This document shows positions 34,064 through 45,251 of a stretch of 64,000 bases of DNA, piece after piece. The position numbers and the translations under genes are program-made. Each line of letters starts with the position of its first letter. Position 1 is the stretch's first letter. The notes under the pieces were generated by a model that worked only from the letters and a program-made list of their open reading frames with translations, was not told where the DNA came from and searched no databases. Source of the DNA: Azadirachta indica. Lineage: Eukaryota > Streptophyta > Magnoliopsida > Sapindales > Meliaceae. The DNA is taken from the NCBI GenBank assembly GCA_022749755.1, contig CM040444.1, positions 12,672,274 through 12,736,273 on the forward strand. Direction: 5' to 3'.

Positions 34064-36963
34064 TCATTTTCCGAAGAAAATCTTATTTACAACATCAACG
34101 GGCAAAGCATAAGCTGGATCAATTGCTTTTACTCCTGGATATTCAAGAAGTGAGAGTCCTGCATCAACAGCAATCATTAAACAACCTCAGAGCTCATAAA
34201 TGACATCTAACAAAAGAGTGGTATTCTAATCATGGTATCCCTCGGCAAACAATCACATGATAGAAGCACATGTCAGAAAATTAGAATATATTGCAGTCAA
34301 GCACTGTCTTCCAATCCTATGTGCAATATCGCGAACCCACAGTCATTCAACATAAGTGTAGAGGAGAAAATAGGATATCCATTCCGCCACAAAAGACAAA
34401 TGAGGAAAAAAAAGGAAAAGAGAAAAATCTAAAAACAATAGGTTAGAAATATCAAAATAATTTGGCCTTTCTAAGTAATTTTGAAGATTTCAGATCTGAT
34501 TTCTACAGGAGCTCCTTTCTAGAAAACAATTATAGAAGAATCTTCTTAGAATCCTAGTAGAAGAAGGGAGAAGGGTAGAAGAACATATTCCACTGATACA
34601 TAAAGAATGGGCAGAGTATGGGATTCACCCATTAGCCGTACAATCAGGAATATATTTACAAAATGACTAAATGAAAATACAACTGAAATGGATTACAGTA
34701 CAAAATTTACAAACCGAAAGCTAATGCCAAATGAGCAAATTGAGCATTAGAGAGATACCTGCCACTCCAAAATATGTATGGAAGACATCAACAGCATCAT
34801 CAGGTCTATCTGAAATTCCTCCATTTTCCATGTCCTGCAGATTTCAAAATCAGTTGCAATATCTGTAAAGTTTGACTACAATACTGGAATTCAAAAATCC
34901 AAAGGAAAACAAAATTAACAAATAATAAGTCCACAGAGATTATTTGGAAAAATAATATAAAAGCCCATTCAACTCAAACAAACCTGACAGTCCAAGATAA
35001 ATTTAACAAGCTTGTCCTTGTTGATCCAATGGACTCTGTCAATCATGATCAAGCTTGAAAGGACCCACCATGAGTAGCAAACCTGGGGTAATCCAACAAG
35101 ACCATGGTGAGGAGAACAACCAAGAATCTTCCTCTACAAAGTTGGTCTGAAACAAAGATACCCACATCAGGAAGTTTCTCAGGGCGGCCATTTAGTCCTC
35201 CAGATTTGACTTGCCTTTCACATAACCACCAGCCAAGAAGGTCCTTGTCAACATGATGCAGGGCACCAGTGATAGCAAGAGCACCAACACAACAAAAGAC
35301 TGCAGGCGAATAGAGAATTTTTACAGCATTTGACTGGCTTGAGGAAGCAAGAAACATGTGAATGATTTAGTTAAATTAAATTCTCCCTAGACTTTTAAAA
35401 CTAATGTAATCCAGACTGCAAAGTTACTTGAAAGATAAATTTCTAAAAATTTATTCTCTCGCAATGTTCGTTTGATGTTATCAGGGTTATAAGTTCGTGA
35501 ATACATAAATAATTTGACTGAACTTAAATCAAAGTGGAAAGAAGCAGAGAGGACAAGTTGATGAGGAAAAGAACTGAATTTCAAATCATCATTGTTGTTA
35601 TTGTTAGCAACAATCTAGCAAACAAACTCTATGGATTTCCACCCTCAAAAGAATAAAAAGGAGAAAACTAGATGACCAAAAAAGAATGCACACCCAACTT
35701 TTCCAGAACCATTTGTGAAACTTTGTGCTACAATTACTAGAGTAAATGCATGACATACTTTGCCCTGCATGAGACTCGCCACCAGGAGTGCATCCAAATC
35801 CACCATCAAGATTTTTGCAACTCACTACATATTTCACGGCCTTATCCACATTGATTTTATCCAGTTGCTTTAGTATTGAGAGACAACATATTGCGATATA
35901 AGAAAATCTACAAAACAAATCGGTAGAAGAGATTATTTCAAGAAAAGCACAGGATAAGACAACAATAATCCAGGCAAAATTTACCGTGTATCCACTTCAC
36001 CCCACATGTCTCCAGAAAAAGAGCCATCTTCATTTTGCAGCCCAGCAATATCTAACTTAGAGGTTAAGGTGAAACAACAAATGCTTATAGTACAAAGTTT
36101 TATACTGTCTTTTCAGTCAGCAAATTATCTTTGCAAGAAACTGAAAAAGAAAAAAACAAGTTGATGTTCGGCCTCCTGAAGCAGCTCACCTGTCTGCCGG
36201 TTTACTATCTGTATTGAGAAACCAAAGACATAACAATATGAAAGATTAGGGAACTCAAGATTTATTAGTCAAGTGAAATTCCATATACGTGGAAACAAAA
36301 TCTTGATTGTCAAAAGAAATTGTTGACAATACATTCAATACTGAATGACCAAGTAACTTTTATTGGATAATGAAGAATCCCTATGAGCAATTTGACAAAT
36401 AATGAGGATACAATTTGACACCTTATCAATATCAAGAACATCTAGCTTATCAAACAGGGCCAAAACTTGCACAGCACTGAGGGTATACAATATATGCGGA
36501 TCATGTCCAATATTACCGGCAAAACCACCTGCATAGCAAAAAATTCCATCACCCATCATAATGTTTACACATTCTAATCTTTCAACTAAGGATAGTAAGT
36601 AATAGTTCTTGTAATAATGCATATAAACATAGGCATCTACAAACCAGAGTCATCCTGGCACTTCATGACCCATGAAATAATTTCTTCATTATCTACAGCA
36701 TCAAGCTTTCCTAGAAGATCAAGAGTCGTCAGTCCCCAGTATGCGCCATTCATTCTCAAATGTTCCATCACCACAGATTCAAAACTATCCTTCTTCTGAG
36801 AAAACACAATTAAAATTGTAAAATGCATTATCGTAGTAGTTTGATTAGCCGCCTCAAAATTATAAGACATTAACATATTTGTATTCTAGAACAGAAAATA
36901 AAACCCCACCTTTTCAACTGATATAATGTATTTTACATGTTTATCAACTGCCAGCTCTCCCAT
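34064..36963 (-). CDS. RGTB: Rab geranylgeranyltransferase (GGTase-II) beta subunit
   Basis: Nine coding exons were rebuilt on the minus strand: 36963-36910, 36795-36645, 36528-36412, 36051-35985, 35907-35759, 35299-35166, 35082-34984, 34834-34759 and 34158-34064. They total 942 nt and 313 aa in a continuous frame with GT-AG introns. The protein starts [13 protein letters not shown] and has prenyltransferase beta repeats such as [26 protein letters not shown] and [10 protein letters not shown]. The zinc ligands fit D224, C226 (PDVCYSWW) and H276 (VFHTYFG), with the spacing known from the mammalian enzyme. With the alpha subunit and the Rab escort protein REP it doubly geranylgeranylates Rab GTPases in the cytosol, enabling membrane attachment and vesicle traffic. 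The gene looks intact. An acceptor AG directly precedes the ATG, so a 5'UTR intron reaches the promoter near 39.8 kb. Confidence 0.95.
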
Positions 36964-38179
36964 CTGTCGTACAACATTGAACACAATCATTTTTAAGATT
37001 CTTACACTCACATATGCTTGGAAAAAAAAAGTGGACGTAAAATTATCTATGCTGCAATTCTCTGAAACAATGCGTTATCAAATCATTTGATTGAATCTAT
37101 TTACTCAGCAGGTATTAATTTCACATTTCATTGACTGCTAGAAATATTCATGGCTACATTAATGCTCTCATAAAATTTTAGAAGAAAACAGAGGGATTAA
37201 TGAATTCATTTCTTCTTAAATTGTTTCTTATTGATTACACAAATAACAAGAATAACATAGCGATGAGACCAGGTTTGAAATTTATTATACAATTTTGCAT
37301 AGAAAAATATTCAGCAAGTAACTTAAACAGAAAATGGGAAAAAGTCTAGTCATTGAACTCTCAGCTGTTGCCTAGCAAGGATAAAGATCCCAGGTGGCAG
37401 TTTTATGTTGGCTACAGGCTTGTCTATTTACATACAAGTAACACATTCTTATTTGGTAAAGTTTTATCATCATAACACAAACAAAATTAATCATAGCCCA
37501 TTCTGCCTTCCGAATAGCAACAACTGCCACAAGTAACCATTAAATTCACACAATTTATCTAGATAAAACTTTTGCAGAATATAAATAACAGTCAAGGAAT
37601 CTAAAACTTGTTCAGATGAAACTAGAACAACAAAAATTTTGGTAATTGACAATAACAGGATTATAAAAATAACAAAGGCAAATAATAATGTATGCTTATT
37701 AATAACTTAAAATATACGCCTGATGAGAATTTGATATTTTAAAATAAGGCCAGACAGAAAACCTAATCTAGTTCTAATACTGCTTCTTTAATTTACTTAT
37801 TAATATTTTAATGTACATGGCTGATTATAACACAGACTATGACAAGTGGTTATCAACAAAGATGATTATTTGACTTTTGTTCCTTATACTAACCCATGCA
37901 TACCCCATGGATAGAACTCACCCTTAAAAACTATCTAGTGGAGGAAGGGTACTGATTTAAAACTTTTAACAAAAGCTTGTCTATAGTGTTAGATTGGGCT
38001 CGTGATAATGATGATAAATTGACCTTTGCTCCTTATATGAACCCATAGGTAGCCAATAGATAGAACTTACCCTCAAAAACTATCTTGTGAGGGAAACGTG
38101 CTAATGAGCTTAACTACCCATTCACACATGGGATTTAGAATTGTAACAATCCACCTGTGATAAGCTCATATAAAAATGG

Positions 38180-38670
38180 GATATGATAGCTTCCTTATGG
38201 TCTAACATTCCTGCCAATACATTATCCTCATTCTGTTCCAAATTGTAATCTCTAATAAAAAATATCGCTCCACGAGCAAAAGTTCCTGTCATGATGGATC
38301 TTGCAATGTATTGGTGATGAGTATCTAACGCAGCTTGAGTATTAAAATCTTGCGCTATGAATGCATAAGCAGGTAAAGAGTACATGTGCTGAGCTACCAA
38401 GGAAGTAATAACCCCTAAAGAGGCTAGAGCAAGGTCTAATTCAAAATAAAGTGAATTATTGATTATGTCATAAAGACCCTTATGCTCGCGGATGATTTTA
38501 TCTTTGGTTACATAGTTAGGAGTGTAATAAGTCAATTTATAATCTTTAACATCGGCTTCAAATCCAACACTAGCTTTAGTCTTTGTTTGTGGTGAGATAA
38601 GTCCCCTTATACAACTCATGAATTAAGAATTCTTGCAAGAACAAGGTCTATTCGACATAAATTAGGAGTT
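38180..38670 (-). pseudogene. Nuclear plastid DNA insertion: rbcL 5' end joined to psaB fragment
   Basis: On the minus strand, 38670-38508 matches the plastid rbcL leader (TCGAATAGACCTTGTTCTTG then GAATTCTTAATTCATGAG) and the first ~30 codons ([21 protein letters not shown]). The rbcL start codon is ATC. From about 38500 to 38183 the frame reads psaB ([60 protein letters not shown]). These two genes are not adjacent in ordinary plastid genomes, so the insert is a mosaic. Substitutions such as D-to-N and Y-to-D changes show nuclear decay, yet the fused frame is still open for 165 codons by chance. It lies inside the RGTB leader intron. Confidence 0.9.
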
Positions 38671-39130
38671 ACACCCATTTTTATGTGATATTTAGGATCA
38701 TAACAATCCACCATGAGGGTGCTAATGAACTTATATACCCATTATATGTGATAGTTTGTATCTCAACAATCCACCTTTGGAAGGGTCTTAATGAGCTATA
38801 CCCATTTATATGTAGGATTTATAATTGTAAGATTCTAAACTCCACCTCTGCAAGGTGCTATTGAGCTATACCATTTATATGTGGTAACAACAAATGGTGC
38901 TATTGAACTTATATATCCATATAATGAGATATATTCTTGTTCATATGTTGGATTTAGGACCATAACAATCCACCTCCGTGAAGGTGCCAATGAGCTTATA
39001 TATCCATTTTTATGTAAGATTTAGGGTTGTTACTATATATCCATTATATATATACCCATTTACATATGGGACTTAGGATTATAACAAACTATCTTCTCAA
39101 GGATACCCATCTATAGATGGGATTTAGTTA
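38640..39130. repeat. Degenerate ~75-100-bp tandem repeats in RGTB leader intron
   Basis: At least five imperfect units contain AACAATCCACC, then GGTGCTAATGAGCTTATAT, then CCATTTATATGTGGGATTT. Related units sit left of the plastid insert at about 37890-38150, and one piece near 38155-38180 is inverted. Confidence 0.75.
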
Positions 39131-39799
39131 ACAATCCACATATGCAACTGCTGTCCACAACTGCCCATCTGAGGTCACCCTATCCACAACGATGGCCACA
39201 AAGCCACATTGTTATTGATCCCATACTCAGCATAACGTATCCAACAAGGATAAGCAAAGCTTATATACCCCTTTATATCTTTAATTTTAGCCTAGGGAGG
39301 ATTAGGATGGTGACAGTTTCAGTTTTATGGATGTCCCAAATTTGACAAATGCTCTTGCAGCGAACAGCAATCCATTGACAAATTCTTTCTCAACAGCAAA
39401 GACAGAAAAAATGGAAAATCGATCTCTACAAGTTCATTTCACATATGGCTCTTTCGTTCCAGACTTGGCATTAAATTAAAAAGAAATATACCAACTGTTC
39501 AATAAAATTTTGACATTGATTTCATGTCGTGACCAAGCCAATACATTTAAATATAAATGAAGTGACAGAGAGGAAGAAGACAATATGTAAGTGAAGCGTA
39601 GGTAAAGCTCCATAAATTAATTAAGAATAAAAAAGAAATCAATCATGCTGAGTAACTAAATAGCTCTAGGTTGGTGAAAGTGCAGATAATAATGGCCTAT
39701 AAATATGGGATTTAACCAAATAAACGAGAAAAGTGACCTTGCTGGTTGCTTACGGCGAAGGGGGACGGCGACTGCGAGCTGAAACGGCTGCTTGGTGGT

Positions 39800-40018
39800 C
39801 GACTATTAAGGGAGAAATCGTGCTTCAATCGGCGAAAAATTAATAATAAAAAATTAAAATGAAAAAGGCAATATTGTATTATTGGGTATATTTTATTTAA
39901 AAAAAAAAAAAGAAAAAGAAAAAAACTGCTCTTTATGTGAAATGGGGAACGAAAACGCTGCGTTTAACAGCGAACAAATATAAGAAGCAGCCCAGTTCAC
40001 ATTACAGTGCAATAGGCA
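39800..40018. promoter_or_regulatory. Short divergent promoter between RGTB and the PPR gene
   Basis: The RGTB leader exon (minus) and the PPR start codon (plus, 40019) are separated by roughly 200 bp containing an A-rich tract at about 39899-39925. Both genes are housekeeping-type, consistent with a bidirectional promoter. No TATA box is obvious for either. Confidence 0.5.
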
Positions 40019-43000
40019 ATGGCTGCTAGGTCATTCCTCTGCAATCTTAGACGGTAAGAACACACTCAACTCCTTCTATTTTACATATTTAAAGCTCAGT
40101 TGAACTGATTGTTTCATGTCTTTAATACCGAAGATTCAATATTTGATCGTTAACAAACCCTTGAATATGCAGAACAAGCAACGTAGTGATCAAGAACAGC
40201 CACAATTCGGGGCCTTTTCCTCTTTTGAGGTTTCTGTCTTCTGGAGCTTTAGGAAATGAAGTTGAAGAGACATTGAATTCTGATAGAAACGATGATCTCA
40301 GGAGCAGAATTTTTAGACTTAGACTGCCAAAACGTAGCGCTCTTAATGTTATTCAGAGATGGGTCAGTGAAGGAAACCAAACAAACATTTCTGAGCTTCG
40401 ACAGATTTTGAAAGAACTCAGAAAGTCTCAGCGTTACAAGCACGCTCTCGAGGTTTGGTTTCATTCCTTTGTATTTTTCTTTTGCGCATAAGCTTAATAA
40501 TCTCCCTTATATACATTATCTACATTTTAATCGTTTTGTTGAATAAATTTTCACACATTAACTGAAAACAAATATTGAGCTGGATTGTAAAAGTTGGTAA
40601 ATGCCAATGGGCATCTGGGACTTTTTATTTATCTATCATGTTCTATGAGGAATTTGTTCCTGGGCTTAATTGTTTGAATTTGGGTCAGTTGTTTGGTTAG
40701 TATGATGTTTTAGTTGAAAAACTTATGGCTATTAAGGGTCTACTTGCGATTGAAGTGTTGTAGATTGAAAATCAACTCTTGTCAAATGTAATTATTGGCA
40801 ACCTAAGCAAGTGAGTGGGCTACATAGCACAGAATTTAGAGAGCTTTAGAGGAGACTGTATGAGAGACTAATTCTTGTATTTTTGTATACCTTTACAAAG
40901 GATTATCTTACAACATATAATACTCAATAATTGAGAACCAAGTGGGTGATCAAGTATAGACTAACAAGACATGGTTGCTAAATAGTATACTAACAAGACT
41001 TGGTTTCAAATAGACTAATATTGTTGATCAACTAAATTGACTCACTTCTACACCCCTCTCAAGTTGGTGAATAGATATTTATCATGTCCAACTTGTCAAG
41101 CGAGGAATAGAATATCCTACTTGAGACACTTTTGTAAGAATACGCATCAACTAATCTTCCCTTTCCACAAATGGGAATTTGATGATTCTAGCCATCAGTT
41201 TCTCCTTGATGAAATGTTTGTCCATTTCAGCATGCTTGGTATGGTCATGTTGACCTGATTATGTGCACTGTTTATAGAAACTTTATTATCACAATGTAGC
41301 TTCATAGCCTTCCCCCAAAATCTCTCAGTAATTTCTTTAGCCATAGTAACTCAGAAAGACCATGAGCCATACCTTTGTATTTAGCTTCTGCACCTGACTT
41401 AAAAAACATTTTCTCCTTAAGACGCCAAGTGACAAGGTTTCCATCCTCAAGGGTAAAGTATCCTAACGTACATCTTCTAGCAAAAATTAATCCAGCCAAA
41501 CCAGTATCAGTATATCCATCAACATCTGGATGACTATGCTTAGAAAATATCAAACAGTTCACTGCAGCACTCTTCAAGTATTTCAAAATCCTGAGCACAG
41601 CATACATATGAGAATTACTAGGGGCATGCATAAATCGACTTACCACACTAACAGCATACGCAATATCTGATTGTGTATGTGGCAAGTCAATTGGGTTTCC
41701 CATTAGCTTTTTATATCTTCCTTTATTGGTAGGAACTTGATTCAGGCAGTCGCTCAATCTTTGATTTTGTTCTATGGGAGTATTTGTTGGTTTAAACTCA
41801 AGCATCCCAATCTTTGTTAGAAGATCAAACATTTTTTTTTTTTGGACTAAAGAAAGTACCATGCATGGATTTAACGACTTCAATGCAAACAAAATATTTT
41901 AGTGTACCATGATCTTTCATCTAAAATTCCTTAGACAAATGATTTTGAAATTCAATATTTTTAAGTAATCGTCTTCAGTGACTACATGCATCAACATAGA
42001 TGATCAAAACAATTAGTTTTCCCTTTCTCTCCTTCTTACAAAGACAGTACAAAAGTTACTTTGTTTGTATCCAAATCTTTTTAATGGATTGGTTGAACCT
42101 CCCAAACCAAGCTCTAGCCATAAAGTGCTTTCTTGAGCTTGCAAACTTTGTTAGTGTTAGATGTGCCCATGAATCTTGGAGGAAGATACATGTGCACTTT
42201 TTAATACTCTACTCCATATGTATCTTTTGAATAGACCTACCAGCCTTATATTAAATAGTCTATCTGGCAACTAAGTCTTATTAATCTTTCTTGATCACAA
42301 GGTCTTGTTAGTTTACTTGGTCACCAAGTATTGAACACTATGTATTGTAAGATAGTGTTTTGTAAATGTGTACAACGATACAATAATAACTCTTTCATAC
42401 TCTATCCTCTAAAACTCTCTAAATTTTAAACGATATTAGAGTGAGCTTGACCTCACATACTTATGCTCAACACACTATGAGTCCCAAAAATAAAACTAAT
42501 TATTTGGATTCATATGACAAGGCCCATTAAATAAAATTGGGTTTACCTGTGAGGTTTGGATCCACGTAATAAAGCCTGTTAAACAAAATTGAACTTGTGA
42601 AAATGATAAACCTATTGTTTAAGCCCTTATCTTCAAAGTTAAGCTTTTGGGTCCAGTGGTGATCTAATAATTAACTATAAAGTAGGCTTTTTACGGTTGT
42701 GGTTATATAGTTGGAAGCATAAAAGTTACAAATATTCCTTAAATCTCTTGAGTATAACTCGTTTTAGTTAACTCAAATATTGAAGGTGGTTTATGTTAAT
42801 GGAGAAGTAGGTCACTTAACTTTATTATCAAAGGTATTATTGTTTTATTCGTGGACAATTTTTTACTCCATGGATCTTTGGTGAGATATACCACGGTTTT
42901 TGAGTTTTAATCTCACATTGTGAAAGCTTGCATTTTGCATGGAGACAGTTATCACTTCTTTTCGTATTTGGTGCATGAAGAAGGTTCTGCGCCATTTTTT

Positions 43001-44328
43001 GTTAAGTTTCCACTGGTTGATAATTTTTGGATATTGCATTGAGTTGTCAAAGCTATCTAACCAATCCTAGAAATAGTTTACTGGTAATTGGTTTTGAATC
43101 TGAAAGAATCTTGGTTAACATTGATCCTAAAGATATGTATTACATGTTTGAATAAGAGTTCTATTTTCACTGGAGTATGCTCTGGAACAGTTGTCATTCC
43201 GTCTGATTGCTGTGAAGCACATTAAAAATGAGTTCTTGTATTTTTCCACATAAGAAAATTTGTGGCCTAAATTTGTTCTCTCTTAATCAGTTGGCAACAA
43301 GCTACCATTATCTGGGAAATAAGTTATCTTTTTTCTCTTATAAAAATGCTTAACCTCTACTTGCATTCATTGCTTTTTGAATTTGCAAACAATTTTGTTG
43401 TGTAACTGATACAAAGTTGCAGATATCTGAATGGATGGTTACTCATGAAGAGTTTGTGTTATCAGACTCTGACTTCGCAACCCGAATTGACTTGATGACA
43501 AAAGTTTTTGGTATTGATGCTGCTGAACGCTATTTTGAAGGTCTTCCTCTGTGTGCAAAAACTACTGAAACCTATACTGCCCTCCTCCATGCTTATGGTG
43601 CAGCTAAATGGACTGAAAAGGCTGAGGATCTTTATGAAAGGATAAAGGAGTCAAACCTGTCATTCAGTGCTCTTACATATAATGAGATGATGACTTTGTA
43701 CATGTCAGTTGGACAGGTAGAAAAGGTCACCTTAGTTGTTGAAGAACTGAAGCGAAAAAAGGTTGTTCCTGATATTTTCACGTATAACCTATGGATTAGC
43801 TCATGTGCTGCAACCCTCAACATTAATGAAGTTAGGAAGATTCTGGATGAAATGAGTCTTGACTCTAGTTCCTATGATGATTGGTCAAAGTACATCAATC
43901 TTGTCAATATATATATTACAGCTGGTTATCTTGTTAATGCAGAGAACAGCACTCTGGTTGAAGCAGAGAAAGGTATTACACAAAGGGAGTGGATAACCTA
44001 CGACTTCCTAATCATTTTGTATGCAGGTTTAGGAAACAAAGATAAAATTGATCAGATCTGGAAATCCTTAAGGATGACTAAACAAAAGATGACTAGTAGA
44101 AACTACATTTGTGTTATTTCTTCTTATTTGATGCTTGGGCATTTGAAAGAAATGGGAGAAGTTATTGATCAATGGAAACAATCTGCCACCTCAAAGTTAG
44201 ATATCTCTGCCTGTAATAGGCTATTGGGTGCATTTGCAGACGTTGGATTGACTGAAAAAGCTAACGACTTCCATATGCTTCTGGTACAGAGAAACTGTGC
44301 ACCGGCCCACACAAATGAATCTGGATAG
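40019..44328 (+). CDS. P-class pentatricopeptide repeat protein, probably mitochondrial
   Basis: Inferred exons 40019-40053, 40173-40452 and 43423-44328 join in frame to 406 aa. The basic N-terminus (MAARSFLCNLRR) and the LPKRSALNVIQRWV block are typical of the mitochondrial P-class PPR group that includes Arabidopsis At2g20710 and At4g21705 (name recall, not searched). PPR-like helices repeat from about residue 150, e.g. TYTALLHAYGAAKWTEKAEDLYERIKES (positions about 155-182), LTYNEMMTLYMSVGQVEK and ISACNRLLGAFADVGLTEKA. Such proteins bind RNA and act in organelle RNA processing. The C-terminus stops after CAPAHTNESG, some 80 residues short of relatives, which usually continue with a Trp-Glu block; a nonsense or frameshift truncation is likely. 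Intron 2 is ~3 kb and contains Copia fragments. Confidence 0.85.
40831..42450. mobile_element. Copia fragments in PPR intron 2 with oppositely oriented LTRs
   Basis: An LTR-like segment at about 40831-41038 is followed by a minus-strand Copia RNase H relic (41302-41892; motifs PIDLPHTQSDIAYAVSVVSRFMHAP split by changes, and KYLKSAAVNCL). RT fragments follow to about 42190 (KVCKLKKALYGL). A second LTR-like segment at about 42225-42430 is the reverse complement of the first and is followed by a degenerate primer-binding site (GATATTAGAGTGAGC), as expected for a plus-strand 5' LTR. Two elements, or a rearranged one, therefore meet here. Confidence 0.75.
41302..42190 (-). pseudogene. Copia RT / RNase H relic within the PPR intron
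   Basis: A 196-codon open segment covers most of the RNase H region, ending SGAEAKYKGMAHGLSELLWLKKLL-type, with Glu/Lys substitutions at usually conserved sites. Upstream RT pieces are frame-broken. Confidence 0.8.
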
Positions 44329-45251
44329 ATTTCAGTTTCTTGTGATGAGAGCAATCCCGTTGAGAGAACTATGATTGCCCCTGCTCATTTGGGGATAAAA
44401 ATAAGTATATTAGCAGTGTTTGCTGCCCTGCTGTGTACTAGATGACTGCTCTACCCGAGCTACAGCTGTTCCACATTGTTCCTGTTCTCTTTTTGCAGCC
44501 TTTGCTTCAAATGTAGATTTCACAGCTTCTTAAAATGCAATTCATGTTTCTTTCTTATATAATTTCACATTTAGTATTGAGCTCACTTGCCTTCTTAACG
44601 GCTGATATAGCTGATAATGCATGTATCAGACTGTTTGAAGAGAGAAATTTCAATGATTTAGATCACAATGTGATGTCTGCTGACCCTCAACCTGCCTACC
44701 AATCTACTTTCTGACTTTTGTTCACCTATGTATAAGCATGTTTGATGAAAGTGCTGGTTAACATCAACGGTTTTACTAGTTAGTGGAGTTGCCCGATTTT
44801 CCTTGCAAGTGAATACTGCTCTCGTTGGTTTCATGTATTCTTTTTCTGTTGTTTTATCATTTATTTACCAATTTGGAGTCCATGGGACTTTCTAATTCTA
44901 GCAGGGAAATATGAATGTTTTCTACAGCAGTCTATAAAGGTTTAATAACGTACACTAAATGAAACTCTAAAATCTCAAATTTATTTAATTTATGTTTTCA
45001 ACTTATTGAAGTTAAAATTATTTTCGTAATAAAATTATTTACTTGATTTTTTTTTAACAATCATGATAGTAAATAATAATTAAGTTTATAATAGATAATC
45101 ATTATTTTTATAAATATTGAAGGAGAAATTAAAGGAGGTTCGATAAACGCTAATCTCTAATAAAATTTATTTATTTTTTTCATTAATATTTAGTGTCGTA
45201 TATGATTTTATTCACAAGCACTTTTAAAATTATAACGTTTCAATTTCAAAA
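44329..45251. other. PPR 3'UTR and AT-rich spacer
   Basis: The first ~500 bp are of gene-like composition and probably include the 3'UTR and any remnant of the lost C-terminal codons. The remainder is AT-rich and featureless up to the target duplication at 45243-45251. Confidence 0.5.

Larger units (their letters stand above)
36964..39850 (-). other. RGTB 5'UTR exon and ~2.8-kb leader intron
   Basis: On the minus strand a leader exon without ATG (about 39840-39755) ends in TTCGCC|GTAAGCAACC. The intron extends to the ACGACAG acceptor just before the start codon at 36963. The intron contains the plastid-derived segment and the degenerate tandem repeats listed separately. Confidence 0.6.

Noticed and set aside
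36190..36225. A possible 19-nt micro-exon in RGTB (minus strand: CAATACAG, then ATAGTAAACCGGCAGACAG, then GTGAGC)
   Set aside because: Including it would shift the frame, and direct joining of exons 3 and 4 already restores the family sequence VSNYIAGLQ.
38122..38619. 165-codon open frame on the minus strand as a possible new gene
   Set aside because: It is the rbcL/psaB plastid insertion with its upstream leader read through. The open frame is inherited from plastid genes.
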